From contig NZ_CP036275.1 in the NCBI RefSeq assembly GCF_007747795.1, positions 4,642,001 through 4,706,000 of the forward strand: a stretch of 64,000 nucleotides of DNA. Reading direction: 5' to 3'. A program made the translations under genes and the position numbers. The DNA comes from Maioricimonas rarisocia (GTDB taxonomy: Bacteria; Planctomycetota; Planctomycetia; Planctomycetales; Planctomycetaceae). This document shows positions 18,886-26,630 of the stretch, piece after piece (the stretch's first letter is position 1; the number at the start of each line of letters is the position of its first letter). Below the pieces are notes generated by a model, which did not search any database, had not been told where the DNA came from, and saw only the letters and a program-made list of their open reading frames with translations.

Positions 18886-19706
18886 TTCGCAAGCAACGGG
18901 GTTCACAGCCTCAGATCTCGCTGCTGGCTTTCCAGGACATCATCACGTCCGTCAGCGCGGTGCTGATTCTTGTCGTGCTGCTGCTGGCTCTCGAACTGAC
19001 GCGGCAGAGTGGCACGTCTCCCCTGCAGGAAAAGTTCTCGGCAGCGGCCGGCGAGTTGCAGACGCAGATAGTATCGCTCACCAACGAAGAGGCCGAGTTG
19101 GCAACTGAGCTCGAAGCAGCACGAGAGACCGTTCAACTGGCGATTGAGAATCCAGGCAGCGAACTCGGCAAAGCCGTTTCCAAGGCCGAGACCGGCGTGA
19201 CGCTGCTCAATGAGCAGCTGGAATCGCTCGAGGACGTCTCCGAAGGGCTGGACCAGGAGGAGCAGGCGCTCGCCGAATCGACGGATGAAGCAGACGACGT
19301 TCGCAGTCGTCTTGCCGAGACGCTGGTGCAGATTGAAGAACAGCAGGCATTGCTGGACGACCTGGCGCACGGCAAGGCGGCACGGTATGCGGCGCCGCGG
19401 GGAATCGAACCGGAGAAGGGATGGCTGTGTGACGTTGCCGACGGTGCCCTGGTTCTCATGTCCCTCTCGGAGTCCCCCCGGCGATCGGTGATTCGTGGTG
19501 ACACCGCCGATTTCGAAGCGGTCGGACCTCTCTACACCAGCCTGAGAGGATGGGCTGCCGCAACGACCCCCGCTCCGCAGTATGTGCTGTTCCTGATCCG
19601 ACCTGCCGGAGCCGGCTTCGGACAGTCACTGGTCGAGCCGGGGAACGACTTGCCGTTCGAATTCGGCATCGAGTTGATCGCGGCCGACCAGCAGATCCTC
19701 AACTAG
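18882..19706 (+). CDS. MotB/TolR/ExbD-like single-helix partner, copy 1
   Basis: A 274-residue protein whose start overlaps the end of the channel gene (ATGA). After a short basic N-terminus it has F-Q-D-I-I followed by one membrane helix at about 22-41. D19 sits just before the helix, as does the proton-carrying Asp of MotB, TolR and ExbD. A long coiled coil (about 48-165) and a small C-terminal domain with Y-V-L-F-L-I-R-P-A-G follow. No OmpA-like peptidoglycan-binding motif is evident, unlike MotB or ZorB. I infer it inserts into the TolQ-like pentamer and reaches into the periplasm. The assignment rests on topology, the Asp and the neighbour rather than on strong family similarity. Confidence 0.72.
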   Translation: MIRKQRGSQPQISLLAFQDIITSVSAVLILVVLLLALELTRQSGTSPLQEKFSAAAGELQTQIVSLTNEEAELATELEAARETVQLAIENPGSELGKAVSKAETGVTLLNEQLESLEDVSEGLDQEEQALAESTDEADDVRSRLAETLVQIEEQQALLDDLAHGKAARYAAPRGIEPEKGWLCDVADGALVLMSLSESPRRSVIRGDTADFEAVGPLYTSLRGWAAATTPAPQYVLFLIRPAGAGFGQSLVEPGNDLPFEFGIELIAADQQILN

Positions 19707-19722
19707 CCGGGAGGAGAATCCG

Positions 19723-20634
19723 ATGAAGCGGACACGGGCCACGGGGGGCGACAGTCTCGAGCTGCTGCTGGACACGATCTGTAACACGTTCGGTGGGATC
19801 GTGTTCATCTCTCTGCTCATCGTCCTTATGCTGCAGTCGAGTCGGGACCGGCTGACAGCCCGGGAAACATCGTCAGTCAGCGAGCAGGATCTGGAGCTGA
19901 TGCGGCTCGATCTGGCCGCCGCTGAGGTACGGGTCAAGCGGTTGCAGGAAGCACGCGCGCGTCAGATCGCGATGCTCGCCAGGCATATCCCGGACGAACT
20001 TCAGGAACGCCTTCATCATCTGAGGCAGACGACCGAGCGGCAGACGCAGCTGGAGAAGCGGGCTGCCCAAAGGAGGCAGGAAAATCTCGAGCGTTTTGAG
20101 GAGCTTCAGCATACCCACGCTGAGCGGGAGGAGATGCGGAAGCAACTTGAAGCGGCCCGCAAGGAACTGACCGAGCTCGAGTCGCAGTCCCGGATGATGG
20201 CGGACGCTCGGGTTGTTCGGCTTCCGCGTGCCCGGTCTCATCCGCCACTGCACGGGCTGCAGCTTTCGTTGTGCTACGACCGGTTGTACTTCCGGCACGA
20301 TCCGGACGAGCTGCTGTCCGGACAGAGGCGTCCGAATCCGGATGACTATCTGATCACTGAAGTCGACTCGACATTCATCCGGGTCCAGCCGAAACCGACA
20401 GCCGGAATCGATCTGCGCGATCCGGAGCGTGCACGAGCACTCCTGCTGGCGCGACTGCGTCGGTTTCCGCAATCCGAGTGGAGTGTGACGGTCACGGTCT
20501 GGCCTGATTCGTTCGACGTCTGGTCTACGGCCCGGTCGATCATTGCCGACGCCGGTTACCACTACGCGTTGTTTCCGTGCAAACCGGAGACGGAGATCGT
20601 CGACCGTGGCGGACGCGAGAAAGTCCACTTCTGA
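19723..20634 (+). CDS. MotB/TolR/ExbD-like single-helix partner, copy 2
   Basis: A 303-residue protein preceded by a strong ribosome binding site (GGGAGGAG, 19709-19716). The N-terminus has L-L-L-D-T-I-C-N-T followed by one membrane helix at about 22-37. D17 lies at the helix entry, as in MotB/TolR-type subunits. A coiled coil follows (about 50-160). The C-terminal part has a strand V-T-V-T-V-W-P-D and then a helix ending in A-G-Y-H-Y, which resembles the ExbD/TolR periplasmic fold. It is clearly different in sequence from the preceding gene product, so the pair is not a recent duplication. Together with the TolQ-like protein it could form a stator with two unlike B-subunits. Confidence 0.72.
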   Translation: MKRTRATGGDSLELLLDTICNTFGGIVFISLLIVLMLQSSRDRLTARETSSVSEQDLELMRLDLAAAEVRVKRLQEARARQIAMLARHIPDELQERLHHLRQTTERQTQLEKRAAQRRQENLERFEELQHTHAEREEMRKQLEAARKELTELESQSRMMADARVVRLPRARSHPPLHGLQLSLCYDRLYFRHDPDELLSGQRRPNPDDYLITEVDSTFIRVQPKPTAGIDLRDPERARALLLARLRRFPQSEWSVTVTVWPDSFDVWSTARSIIADAGYHYALFPCKPETEIVDRGGREKVHF

Positions 20635-20802
20635 GGGGAAGCGGTGGGCAGCGTGCCAACCGAGCCTGTCGTTGCTGACATCACCTGCGCGGGGGACGCT
20701 GGCCCGGTATGACGACGGCATCACGCAGTAAGCGATTTGCGACGACGCGCCTCTTCGAATCCGAAGACGGTGGCGTAAAGACTTCTGAGCGGAGGGCTTT
20801 TC

Positions 20803-23253
20803 ATGGCTGTGCAATGGTACCTGCTGAAAGAAGAAACGGTTTCAGGACCCCTGTCGCGTGACAGTCTCCGAAAGCTGGCGACGAGTGGACGTATTCAGGC
20901 GGACGACCAGGTTCGCAAGGGGAAGGAGGGGGTCTGGGCGGCCGCAGGGGACGTACCGTGGCTTGAGCGGGCACTGAACGGTGATTCTTCCGAGGAGATC
21001 GCCGAGTTGCCGCCTCTCCCATCTCGACGCCGTCGAAAGCCCGCATCCAAACCGCCGGCGAGCAAGCAGCAGGATGGTTTGCCTCGAAGCGTCATCCTCG
21101 CCTGTTCTGCGGGTGCAGCAATGGTGCTGATGGTGATTGTTGGGACGGTGCTCCTCAGCCGTGGCGGGGAAACCGGGGAACCGGAAATTGCGGCGGCAGC
21201 TGACGTGGAGCCGGAATCATCGGTTCCGGTCGTCGAACAGACGGAGACTCTGCCGGGAGGCGATGTGTCCGAACAGGACATGCTATCGGAAGAGGATGCG
21301 CAGGATTCAGGAGACGCCGCGGACGATGCGGAGACCGACGAATCGGAGGGTGAGCATCTGGCGGCAATCGACCACGATCAGCCGAAGGATTCTCCGGAAG
21401 AACCGAACGGTCCGATGGCTCCTGATGAGCCCCCGGTGGCCGCCGCAGACCCCGATCCTGCTGTCGAGCCACCCGATCTTTCCGATGTCGCGCCCGAGCC
21501 GGTCGTGCCTCCAGTTCCCAAGGAAAAGAAACACATCACGGACGACGAGATTCGTGATTTCGATGGCGAGATCCGTCACGCCCGTCGTGCCCGGGACGCG
21601 TTTGCCCGTTATACCGCGTTCTCGCAGAGTTACATCTTCACGGAGCAGCAACAGGAAGCCGTCGCTGCCGAACTGGAACTATGGAAACAACGGGCGGAGG
21701 ATGATCTCTACCGGCTTGGCAGCGACTGGGTGACTCTGGCCGAAGTGGAATCTGCACGGAAGGAAGCAAACGAACTGATTCAGCAGGCCGGGGAACGGAT
21801 CGGCGAAGTCAAGTTGAGCGAGGCGGTCGAGCTCCTCGAAGAAGCGAACCGCGCCAATCCCAACGGCATCAAGGCCGCGTACGTCCTGGGCTTGCTGTAC
21901 TCGCTTCCATTTGCCGGAATCAATGGTCCCGAGAAGGCCGAGCGGTACTTCCAGATCGTCCTGAGGAGGCACCCCGATCACGCGGCTGCCCTCAACAGTC
22001 TTGCGATCGCTCAGGTCAAGCAGAGACAGTACGGTCCCGCCATCGCCAACTGGGAACGGGTCGCTGATCAGTTGGGCAACCCGCCGGAAGTCGTACAGAA
22101 CGTCGGCCGCTTCCTGCATCTGGTCCAGACGGATCGCCTCGCGGCGAATGACCCCATCCAGCAGCGGTTTGAGGATCTGCAGGGTGAACTGGCTGCACGT
22201 GTCCGCGGTGCCAGTTTCGAGGCGGGCACGGGCTGGCTTCACATGATCCCGGTTTTCCCCGCGGATGAGCGGGGCGTCGATCAGCAAGCGGAACCAGTCG
22301 CCGAGACGCACGACGATCTTGTCGCATGTTTCTTTGGAACGGGTTTCGTCATTGCGCCGGAGTTCGTACTGACCAATCGTCACGTGGTCTACGATGACGA
22401 CCTGGGCGTCGCAGATGCTGTGGGAGTCCCCGCCACGGAGGAGGGTGGGCAGGACCGACTCGGACACGTCGCTGCGGTTTCGAAGACGACGGACCTCGCG
22501 CTGGTTCGGATTCCCGGACTCGACCGCACTCCGCTACGACTGCGCAGGGACGCGGTCGGACTGGCTACCGACGTGATGATCCTCGGGTACCCTCGCGGCG
22601 ATCTTCTCGGCAGAGGACTGAAGGCAACGCGGGGGATCGTCTCGGCGATTCCGGATGTCACGCGGCAGAACGTTGGCGACTACTATCTTTTCGACGCTTC
22701 AGCCGATCATGGAAACAGCGGAGGGCCGGTGCTGGATCGGGAGGGGCAGGTGATCGCCCTGCTGACGATGGGCTATACCGAAGGGGCGCGTCTGACAGGC
22801 GGCATTCCCTCGCCCGAGGCGTGGGACTTTGCGGAAGAGCACATCGCGGATCTCGAACATGTCCACGAAGAGGTCAACGTCAAAGCGTACGATGACTGGG
22901 CCGCCATGACCGGAGCGGTCGCTCCGTCGGTTCTGCATCTGACGTGTTACTATCGGGCCGGCGTACCGACACTGCAGGCGTCCCGAGCCAACCAGGCGTC
23001 CGGCGCGAGCATCTTCGAGGACAGGACATGTCCGCGATGCATCGGCCGTTCGCGACTGACCTGCCGCCGCCGCGGCTGCGCCGGGGGGACGGTCTCCGAG
23101 AAGTACTACGTCACGCGACAGGTCGGTGTGCCTCCGAAAGTGCGTCTCGTTCAGGTCGCGCGTTTCCGCAAGAAACGCTGCGGTGGCTGCGGCGGCGCCG
23201 GTCACGTTGACTGTCCCGACTGTTCGAACGGCTTCGACCGGGCGCTGCGGTAG
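20803..23253 (+). CDS. GYF_2, membrane helix, TPR-like, trypsin-like protease and zinc-cluster fusion
   Basis: An 816-residue protein. A GYF_2-type module (about 4-55, W-Y-L-L-K...S-G-P-L) is followed by a membrane helix at 96-118 and an acidic, Pro-rich linker. A region near 320-440 has TPR-like helices (A-Y-V-L-G-L-L-Y and A-L-N-S-L-A-I-A). The trypsin-fold domain has H527 in T-N-R-H-V-V, D564 in T-D-L-A-L-V and S639 in G-N-S-G-G-P, so the triad looks intact. The last 75 residues hold CxxC pairs and a C-G-G-C-G-G-A-G segment like the zinc region of DnaJ. This is the second protease of the cluster with the same GYF_2-TM plan. Its substrate is unknown. Confidence 0.8.
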   Translation: MAVQWYLLKEETVSGPLSRDSLRKLATSGRIQADDQVRKGKEGVWAAAGDVPWLERALNGDSSEEIAELPPLPSRRRRKPASKPPASKQQDGLPRSVILACSAGAAMVLMVIVGTVLLSRGGETGEPEIAAAADVEPESSVPVVEQTETLPGGDVSEQDMLSEEDAQDSGDAADDAETDESEGEHLAAIDHDQPKDSPEEPNGPMAPDEPPVAAADPDPAVEPPDLSDVAPEPVVPPVPKEKKHITDDEIRDFDGEIRHARRARDAFARYTAFSQSYIFTEQQQEAVAAELELWKQRAEDDLYRLGSDWVTLAEVESARKEANELIQQAGERIGEVKLSEAVELLEEANRANPNGIKAAYVLGLLYSLPFAGINGPEKAERYFQIVLRRHPDHAAALNSLAIAQVKQRQYGPAIANWERVADQLGNPPEVVQNVGRFLHLVQTDRLAANDPIQQRFEDLQGELAARVRGASFEAGTGWLHMIPVFPADERGVDQQAEPVAETHDDLVACFFGTGFVIAPEFVLTNRHVVYDDDLGVADAVGVPATEEGGQDRLGHVAAVSKTTDLALVRIPGLDRTPLRLRRDAVGLATDVMILGYPRGDLLGRGLKATRGIVSAIPDVTRQNVGDYYLFDASADHGNSGGPVLDREGQVIALLTMGYTEGARLTGGIPSPEAWDFAEEHIADLEHVHEEVNVKAYDDWAAMTGAVAPSVLHLTCYYRAGVPTLQASRANQASGASIFEDRTCPRCIGRSRLTCRRRGCAGGTVSEKYYVTRQVGVPPKVRLVQVARFRKKRCGGCGGAGHVDCPDCSNGFDRALR

Positions 23254-23363
23254 GAGAACATGGCGGCCGTCCCGGCGGACTCACGCTGCTCATCGAACGG
23301 AAGTGGGCTCAGCGAGTTCAGCGCTGCGTCACAGTGGCAGCATTTGAATGAATGGTTTCGCCG

Positions 23364-23978
23364 ATGTCATCCAATTACCTCCAGACCAAGGCGCGTCGAG
23401 CCTCTCAGTTCGCCCATTACATCCGGCTGATGGATGACCGGGCCCATGAGATCGCCGCCAACAGCTGCATGCTGATCATTTCCGACTCACGTGGCGATGA
23501 CTCTTCGGCAGAGCCGGCGCTCGAAGGCGAGGCATCCGTAGAGCAGCTCTCGGCGTTGTCGATCGGGGACCTGCCGGGCGCACCGTCACCCCCGGAGGAT
23601 GGCGAAGCGGGCGAAGTATGGCGGCCCGAATCCTCCGTCCCGCAGCGCTTCGTGCAGTTCAGCTTCGAAGAGGACTGGTTCTGCCTCGACATGCCCAATT
23701 CGACGCTCAACCGTGCCGAGGGCGAGCGGATCATGCGGGACCGCACCGGTTTCTTCTGGCTCGAAGATCGGCCGAAGTTCACCCTGGCAGGCGAGGACGT
23801 CGAGGGCTGGGATCCGTTCCGAAAGGTCTACGTCTACGGTGACGAGGAGGCAGCCGGAGACGACACGGCACACATCTTCTTTGCGGTGTGGAACTTTCCC
23901 GTCGACTCGACGCTGTATGTCACCGCCGCGTCGTTTGACGGAAAACACGAGTGGGAAGACGACCATCCGATCCGCTGA
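23364..23978 (+). CDS. Conserved-looking protein of unknown function at the end of the cluster
   Basis: A 204-residue protein with no signal peptide or membrane helix. I do not recognise the family. The first 45 residues are helical. An acidic, Pro-containing linker follows (about 47-88), and then a compact, aromatic-rich domain with F-S-F-E-E-D-W-F-C-L-D and F-F-W-L-E-D-R-P, which looks like a beta-rich fold. An in-frame ATG 12 bases upstream (23352) is the alternative start. It lies 110 bases after the second protease gene on the same strand and is followed by about 240 bases without a gene, so it probably closes the operon. It may be soluble in the cytoplasm. Confidence 0.55.
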   Translation: MSSNYLQTKARRASQFAHYIRLMDDRAHEIAANSCMLIISDSRGDDSSAEPALEGEASVEQLSALSIGDLPGAPSPPEDGEAGEVWRPESSVPQRFVQFSFEEDWFCLDMPNSTLNRAEGERIMRDRTGFFWLEDRPKFTLAGEDVEGWDPFRKVYVYGDEEAAGDDTAHIFFAVWNFPVDSTLYVTAASFDGKHEWEDDHPIR

Positions 23979-24221
23979 CGTTGACGAGTCAGAGCACTCC
24001 TGACTCGCACTACGCTGCCCTGTCGTTGGCCGGGCTCCGCGTCACTGCTTCCCGATCAGTGCACGGCTTAGCAACATCTCGCACGAACCAGAACGCGGCG
24101 CAGTCAGGCCAGAAACTGCCGTTGACGAGCTTCCCAGGCGAGCGATACTCGAAGAGTGACGAGTCGGGCTGTATCACGGAACGGGTTTCCCGGCACACTG
24201 CCTCATCGAGGTTGGCACGAA

Positions 24222-24638
24222 ATGTCACAGGACGGCACAGAATACGACGACGACCACATCGCCCTGCTGGTCGCCGCCGGACAGTCGGTCGCCGCTGTCG
24301 CCGAGCAGACCGGCGTGAGCCGGCGGACGATCTATCGGCGCCTCGAGCAAGCGGAGTTTCGCACGCGCGTCCGCGACCTTCGGGCCGATATGGTTGACCA
24401 GGCGGCCGGCTACCTGTCACGGACTGCCGTCAAGGCGGTCCGCACAATGGAATCGCTTCTCGATTCGGATTCAGACACCGTTCGACTGGGGGCGGCGAGA
24501 TCGATCCTTGAGACTGGCATGCGGCTGCGGGAATCCGCGGAGTTCGCCCAGCGACTGGCCGATGTCGAGGCCCGCCTCGAGGGGCCGGAGCCGCTTGATT
24601 TCAGTGCAGCCGCAGAGCGGGCCCGCAACGCCTGCTGA
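24222..24638 (+). CDS. HTH protein resembling a phage terminase small subunit
   Basis: A 138-residue protein. Residues 8-42 form a helix-turn-helix (V-A-A-V-A-E-Q-T-G-V-S-R-R-T-I-Y-R-R-L) of the kind seen in small-terminase and resolvase-type proteins. The rest is helical (L-L-D-S-D-S-D-T-V-R-L-G-A-A-R-S-I-L-E, then a coiled coil), matching the oligomerisation part of terminase small subunits that mark phage DNA for packaging. No large terminase gene is nearby, so it would be a remnant or a recruited regulator. The start at 24222 was preferred because the longer frame from 24156 adds a basic, unstructured lead. It converges with the next gene, which is on the opposite strand. Confidence 0.5.
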   Translation: MSQDGTEYDDDHIALLVAAGQSVAAVAEQTGVSRRTIYRRLEQAEFRTRVRDLRADMVDQAAGYLSRTAVKAVRTMESLLDSDSDTVRLGAARSILETGMRLRESAEFAQRLADVEARLEGPEPLDFSAAAERARNAC

Positions 24639-24657
24639 GATTCGAGGCGATCGCGGG

Positions 24658-25005
24658 TCACTCTTCCTCGGTCTCGATCGGTATGCCGAGTGCGGCGTAA
24701 ATGCGGGCCGCGTAGTCAATTTCCTCAGCGTACGCCTCAATGCGGGGGTCCGGAGGCCTGCGATTGTGCTCGAAGGTGAATGCCTTCCGCATGTTCGCAA
24801 TCCGCTGCCGCAGCATGTCGCGCAGTTCCGGCGGACACTCGGGATGATTCATGACTTCCCAGGCCTTGACCGCAACGCGCGCCTGCAGTGCCAGGCGCGG
24901 GGTGCCGACCCACCTCATCGCCAGGTGGGCGCGCAGCCGGTCTTCGATCGACGGCGGCGGGCCGAGGCGTTTTTCGGCGTTTTCGAGTCGTGTTTTGGGG
25001 AGCAT
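24658..25005 (-). CDS. Small helical protein of unknown function
   Basis: A 115-residue protein, mostly helical and charged, with no signal peptide or membrane helix. It starts at an ATG with CGGAG seven bases upstream, which supports translation. Segments such as R-L-R-A-H-L-A-M-R-W-V-G-T-P-R-L-A-L and E-L-R-D-M-L-R-Q-R-I-A-N-M-R-K-A-F look like a folded helical protein rather than a shadow frame. I do not recognise the family. It lies tail to tail with the terminase-like gene, only 19 bases apart, and 5' to an integrase-like tail fragment, so it may belong to the same decayed element. Confidence 0.5.
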   Translation of the reverse strand: MLPKTRLENAEKRLGPPPSIEDRLRAHLAMRWVGTPRLALQARVAVKAWEVMNHPECPPELRDMLRQRIANMRKAFTFEHNRRPPDPRIEAYAEEIDYAARIYAALGIPIETEEE

Positions 25006-25261
25006 GGGATTACTCCGTGTCGGCAGTTGGGGGCCAGTTGTGGCCGGGAGTCGTCTTTCTGGGAATATCGGGAGCGGTTCCCGCGGAATTCGGACCGACC
25101 AGGCGGTGGCCTGAGCGAGGGCCTTCGCGTCAGCGTGGGCGTGGCGAGATTAAACTCGCTCAGCCCGCTTTGTCCCCCGTCCCTCAGTTCGAATCGCCTT
25201 CAGGAATGCCTTGAGACCGATCGAGGAGATCCGCATTTGAGCTTCGTCCAAGAGTCGCTCG

Positions 25262-25477
25262 CTACTCTCCAGTGCCTGCACGCTCTGCAATCGCAAGGAT
25301 CGCCTGCCGGGCATCCGCGGAGAGCGTTGGCCACAGCGTCACCAGTCGGGCCAGTTCGGGGTCATCGAGCGCGTTTCCGGCACCGAATGCGTCGGATTCT
25401 GCGTCGCCTGCTTCCGGGATTGCCGTTTTCTCCGGGGAATCCGGCGGTTGTTCGAATCCCATCGGCTCCACTCCGGA
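25262..25477 (-). pseudogene. Integrase-type C-terminal tail fragment
   Basis: About 70 residues resemble the end of planctomycete tyrosine-integrase reading frames: E-P-M-G-F-E followed by an acidic linker and then D-D-P-E-L-A-R-L-V-T-L-W-P-T-L-S and R-Q-A-I-L-A-I-A-E. No catalytic Arg, His or Tyr boxes are present upstream. The frame stays open to 25792 but that part is Ser/Ala-rich and unlike a recombinase. I read it as the leftover 3' end of an integrase gene after deletion or repeat invasion. The identification relies on recalled tail patterns and is moderate. Confidence 0.4.
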
Positions 25478-25924
25478 ATGACAGCCGCCGTGGTCAGACG
25501 ACCGCGAGCGGCTGTTTGCGTTTCGGGGAGTGGTGAGCGGTGAGTTTTCAGAGGTGGGGCAAGCAGCCACCATCACATTCGCCCTGCCGATGCTGGCGGT
25601 GGCCGAGAGCGTCGGGGCATACGGCTTGTAGCCGGAGCCACTTCGGGACGCCGCTTTCCGCATGCCGTCGTGTGAGGCCTCGAGTGGCTTTACGGCGCCG
25701 GTTGGGGAGCAGCCAGGGGTATCCTTCGTCATGCAGGGAGAAGCCGCACGAACCGTGGCTTCGCTCGCGTGGCTCGCTCCAGCCACGGCCACCCGGTCAA
25801 CTGCAGACCTCTTGCCGGCTCCGCCGGCCCCGGTGTGAAAACCGGGGTTACGCGTTGCTTCTGCCTGTGGAATGAGTGATGTTCATGAAACGTTTTCCAG
25901 GTGTCAGCACGCCGTGGCGCATCA
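25478..25924. other. Intergenic stretch with a hairpin repeat
   Basis: No convincing gene. The region contains fragments of palindromic intergenic sequence: inverted matches around the words CCGTGGCT and AGCCACGG (about 25755-25790) and the 46-bp double hairpin annotated separately. Its composition resembles the repeat-filled gap at 52322-52797. Confidence 0.5.
25808..25853 (+). repeat. 46-bp double-hairpin intergenic repeat, copy 1
   Basis: Two adjacent hairpins: GCCGGC-TCC-GCCGGC, and CCCCGGT / ACCGGGG around a 6-base loop. A copy of the same length lies at 52535-52580. The second stem differs between copies by paired changes that keep it base-paired, so the structure itself appears to be conserved. 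Confidence 0.65.
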
Positions 25925-26521
25925 ATGGAATACTTTGAAATCTGCAACAACAATCCGTTCGAGAAGCAGTGGACTCGCGCGTTCTCTATTCGAAGCAGCT
26001 CGCATGACGTCAGTTGGCATTGTGCCGAGTGCGAGCGGGGGGTAGACCGCCCCTCAGGGAGTTTCGATGTCGTGCTGGAAGGGGGGACTGCATTCCCCGA
26101 TTTTCTCTGCTGCGGTGCGTTCCCGTTCCTGATCGTTTCCGGCAGGGTCGTCTCCGTCTGGAAGGAGGCAGGCGTTGGTCGCTTCGCGACATCTCCGGTT
26201 GGGATTGTCGAGATCCGGGACAGCGTTCTACGTTCCGAATCGGCTCCAGAGTACTTCCGCATTGAGATTGCCGGAGAGTGCGCGGTCGACCTGGCTGCCA
26301 GTGGCATCAGCGTCGCAGGCGTCTGCAAGCGCTGCGGAGCGCTCGATCGAGTGCCGCCTGCTGCTCGTGTCCTTCGCATCTTTGACGGCTCATGGGACGG
26401 AAGCGATCTGTTTCGGGATGTGAGGCACTTCCCCGGAGTGAACTTCTGCACGGAACGGATTGTCGAACTGGTGCGCTCCAGCGGTTTCACGAACGTCGCT
26501 TTCGAAAGGATGTCAGGCTAG
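25925..26521 (+). CDS. Double-CXXC protein, SitI6-like immunity candidate
   Basis: A 198-residue soluble protein starting M-E-Y-F-E-I. It has C-A-E-C near residue 33 and C-K-R-C-G near residue 131, the layout of the double-CXXCG family first noted in Myxococcus (SitI6-type immunity proteins and relatives). The Cys pairs probably bind one zinc. Members of that family neutralise toxins delivered by contact with kin cells. No cognate toxin is visible next to it, so it may be an orphan immunity gene. The start at 25925 was preferred over 25901 because the family begins close to this aromatic stretch. It lies in a region with mobile-element remnants. Confidence 0.5.
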   Translation: MEYFEICNNNPFEKQWTRAFSIRSSSHDVSWHCAECERGVDRPSGSFDVVLEGGTAFPDFLCCGAFPFLIVSGRVVSVWKEAGVGRFATSPVGIVEIRDSVLRSESAPEYFRIEIAGECAVDLAASGISVAGVCKRCGALDRVPPAARVLRIFDGSWDGSDLFRDVRHFPGVNFCTERIVELVRSSGFTNVAFERMSG

Positions 26522-26630
26522 CGCGGGAAAGCCACGCGACTTCGGGGGCGCCATGTGCCGCGAGGCAACGGCGGCCCGAGCTCGATGAGTGTCCCGCTCG
26601 GAACGGCCGTCAGGTGCCGAAGGGAGAACG

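Noticed and set aside
8019-23978. The cluster being a Zorya system
   Set aside because: It has a TolQ/MotA-type channel and partners but no ZorC- or ZorD-like gene; the neighbouring helicase is of the DUF4011 type. Zorya is therefore only an analogy.
25478-25792. Full-length protein ending in the integrase-like tail
   Set aside because: The upstream part is Ser/Ala-rich without recombinase motifs; only the last 70 residues resemble an integrase end.
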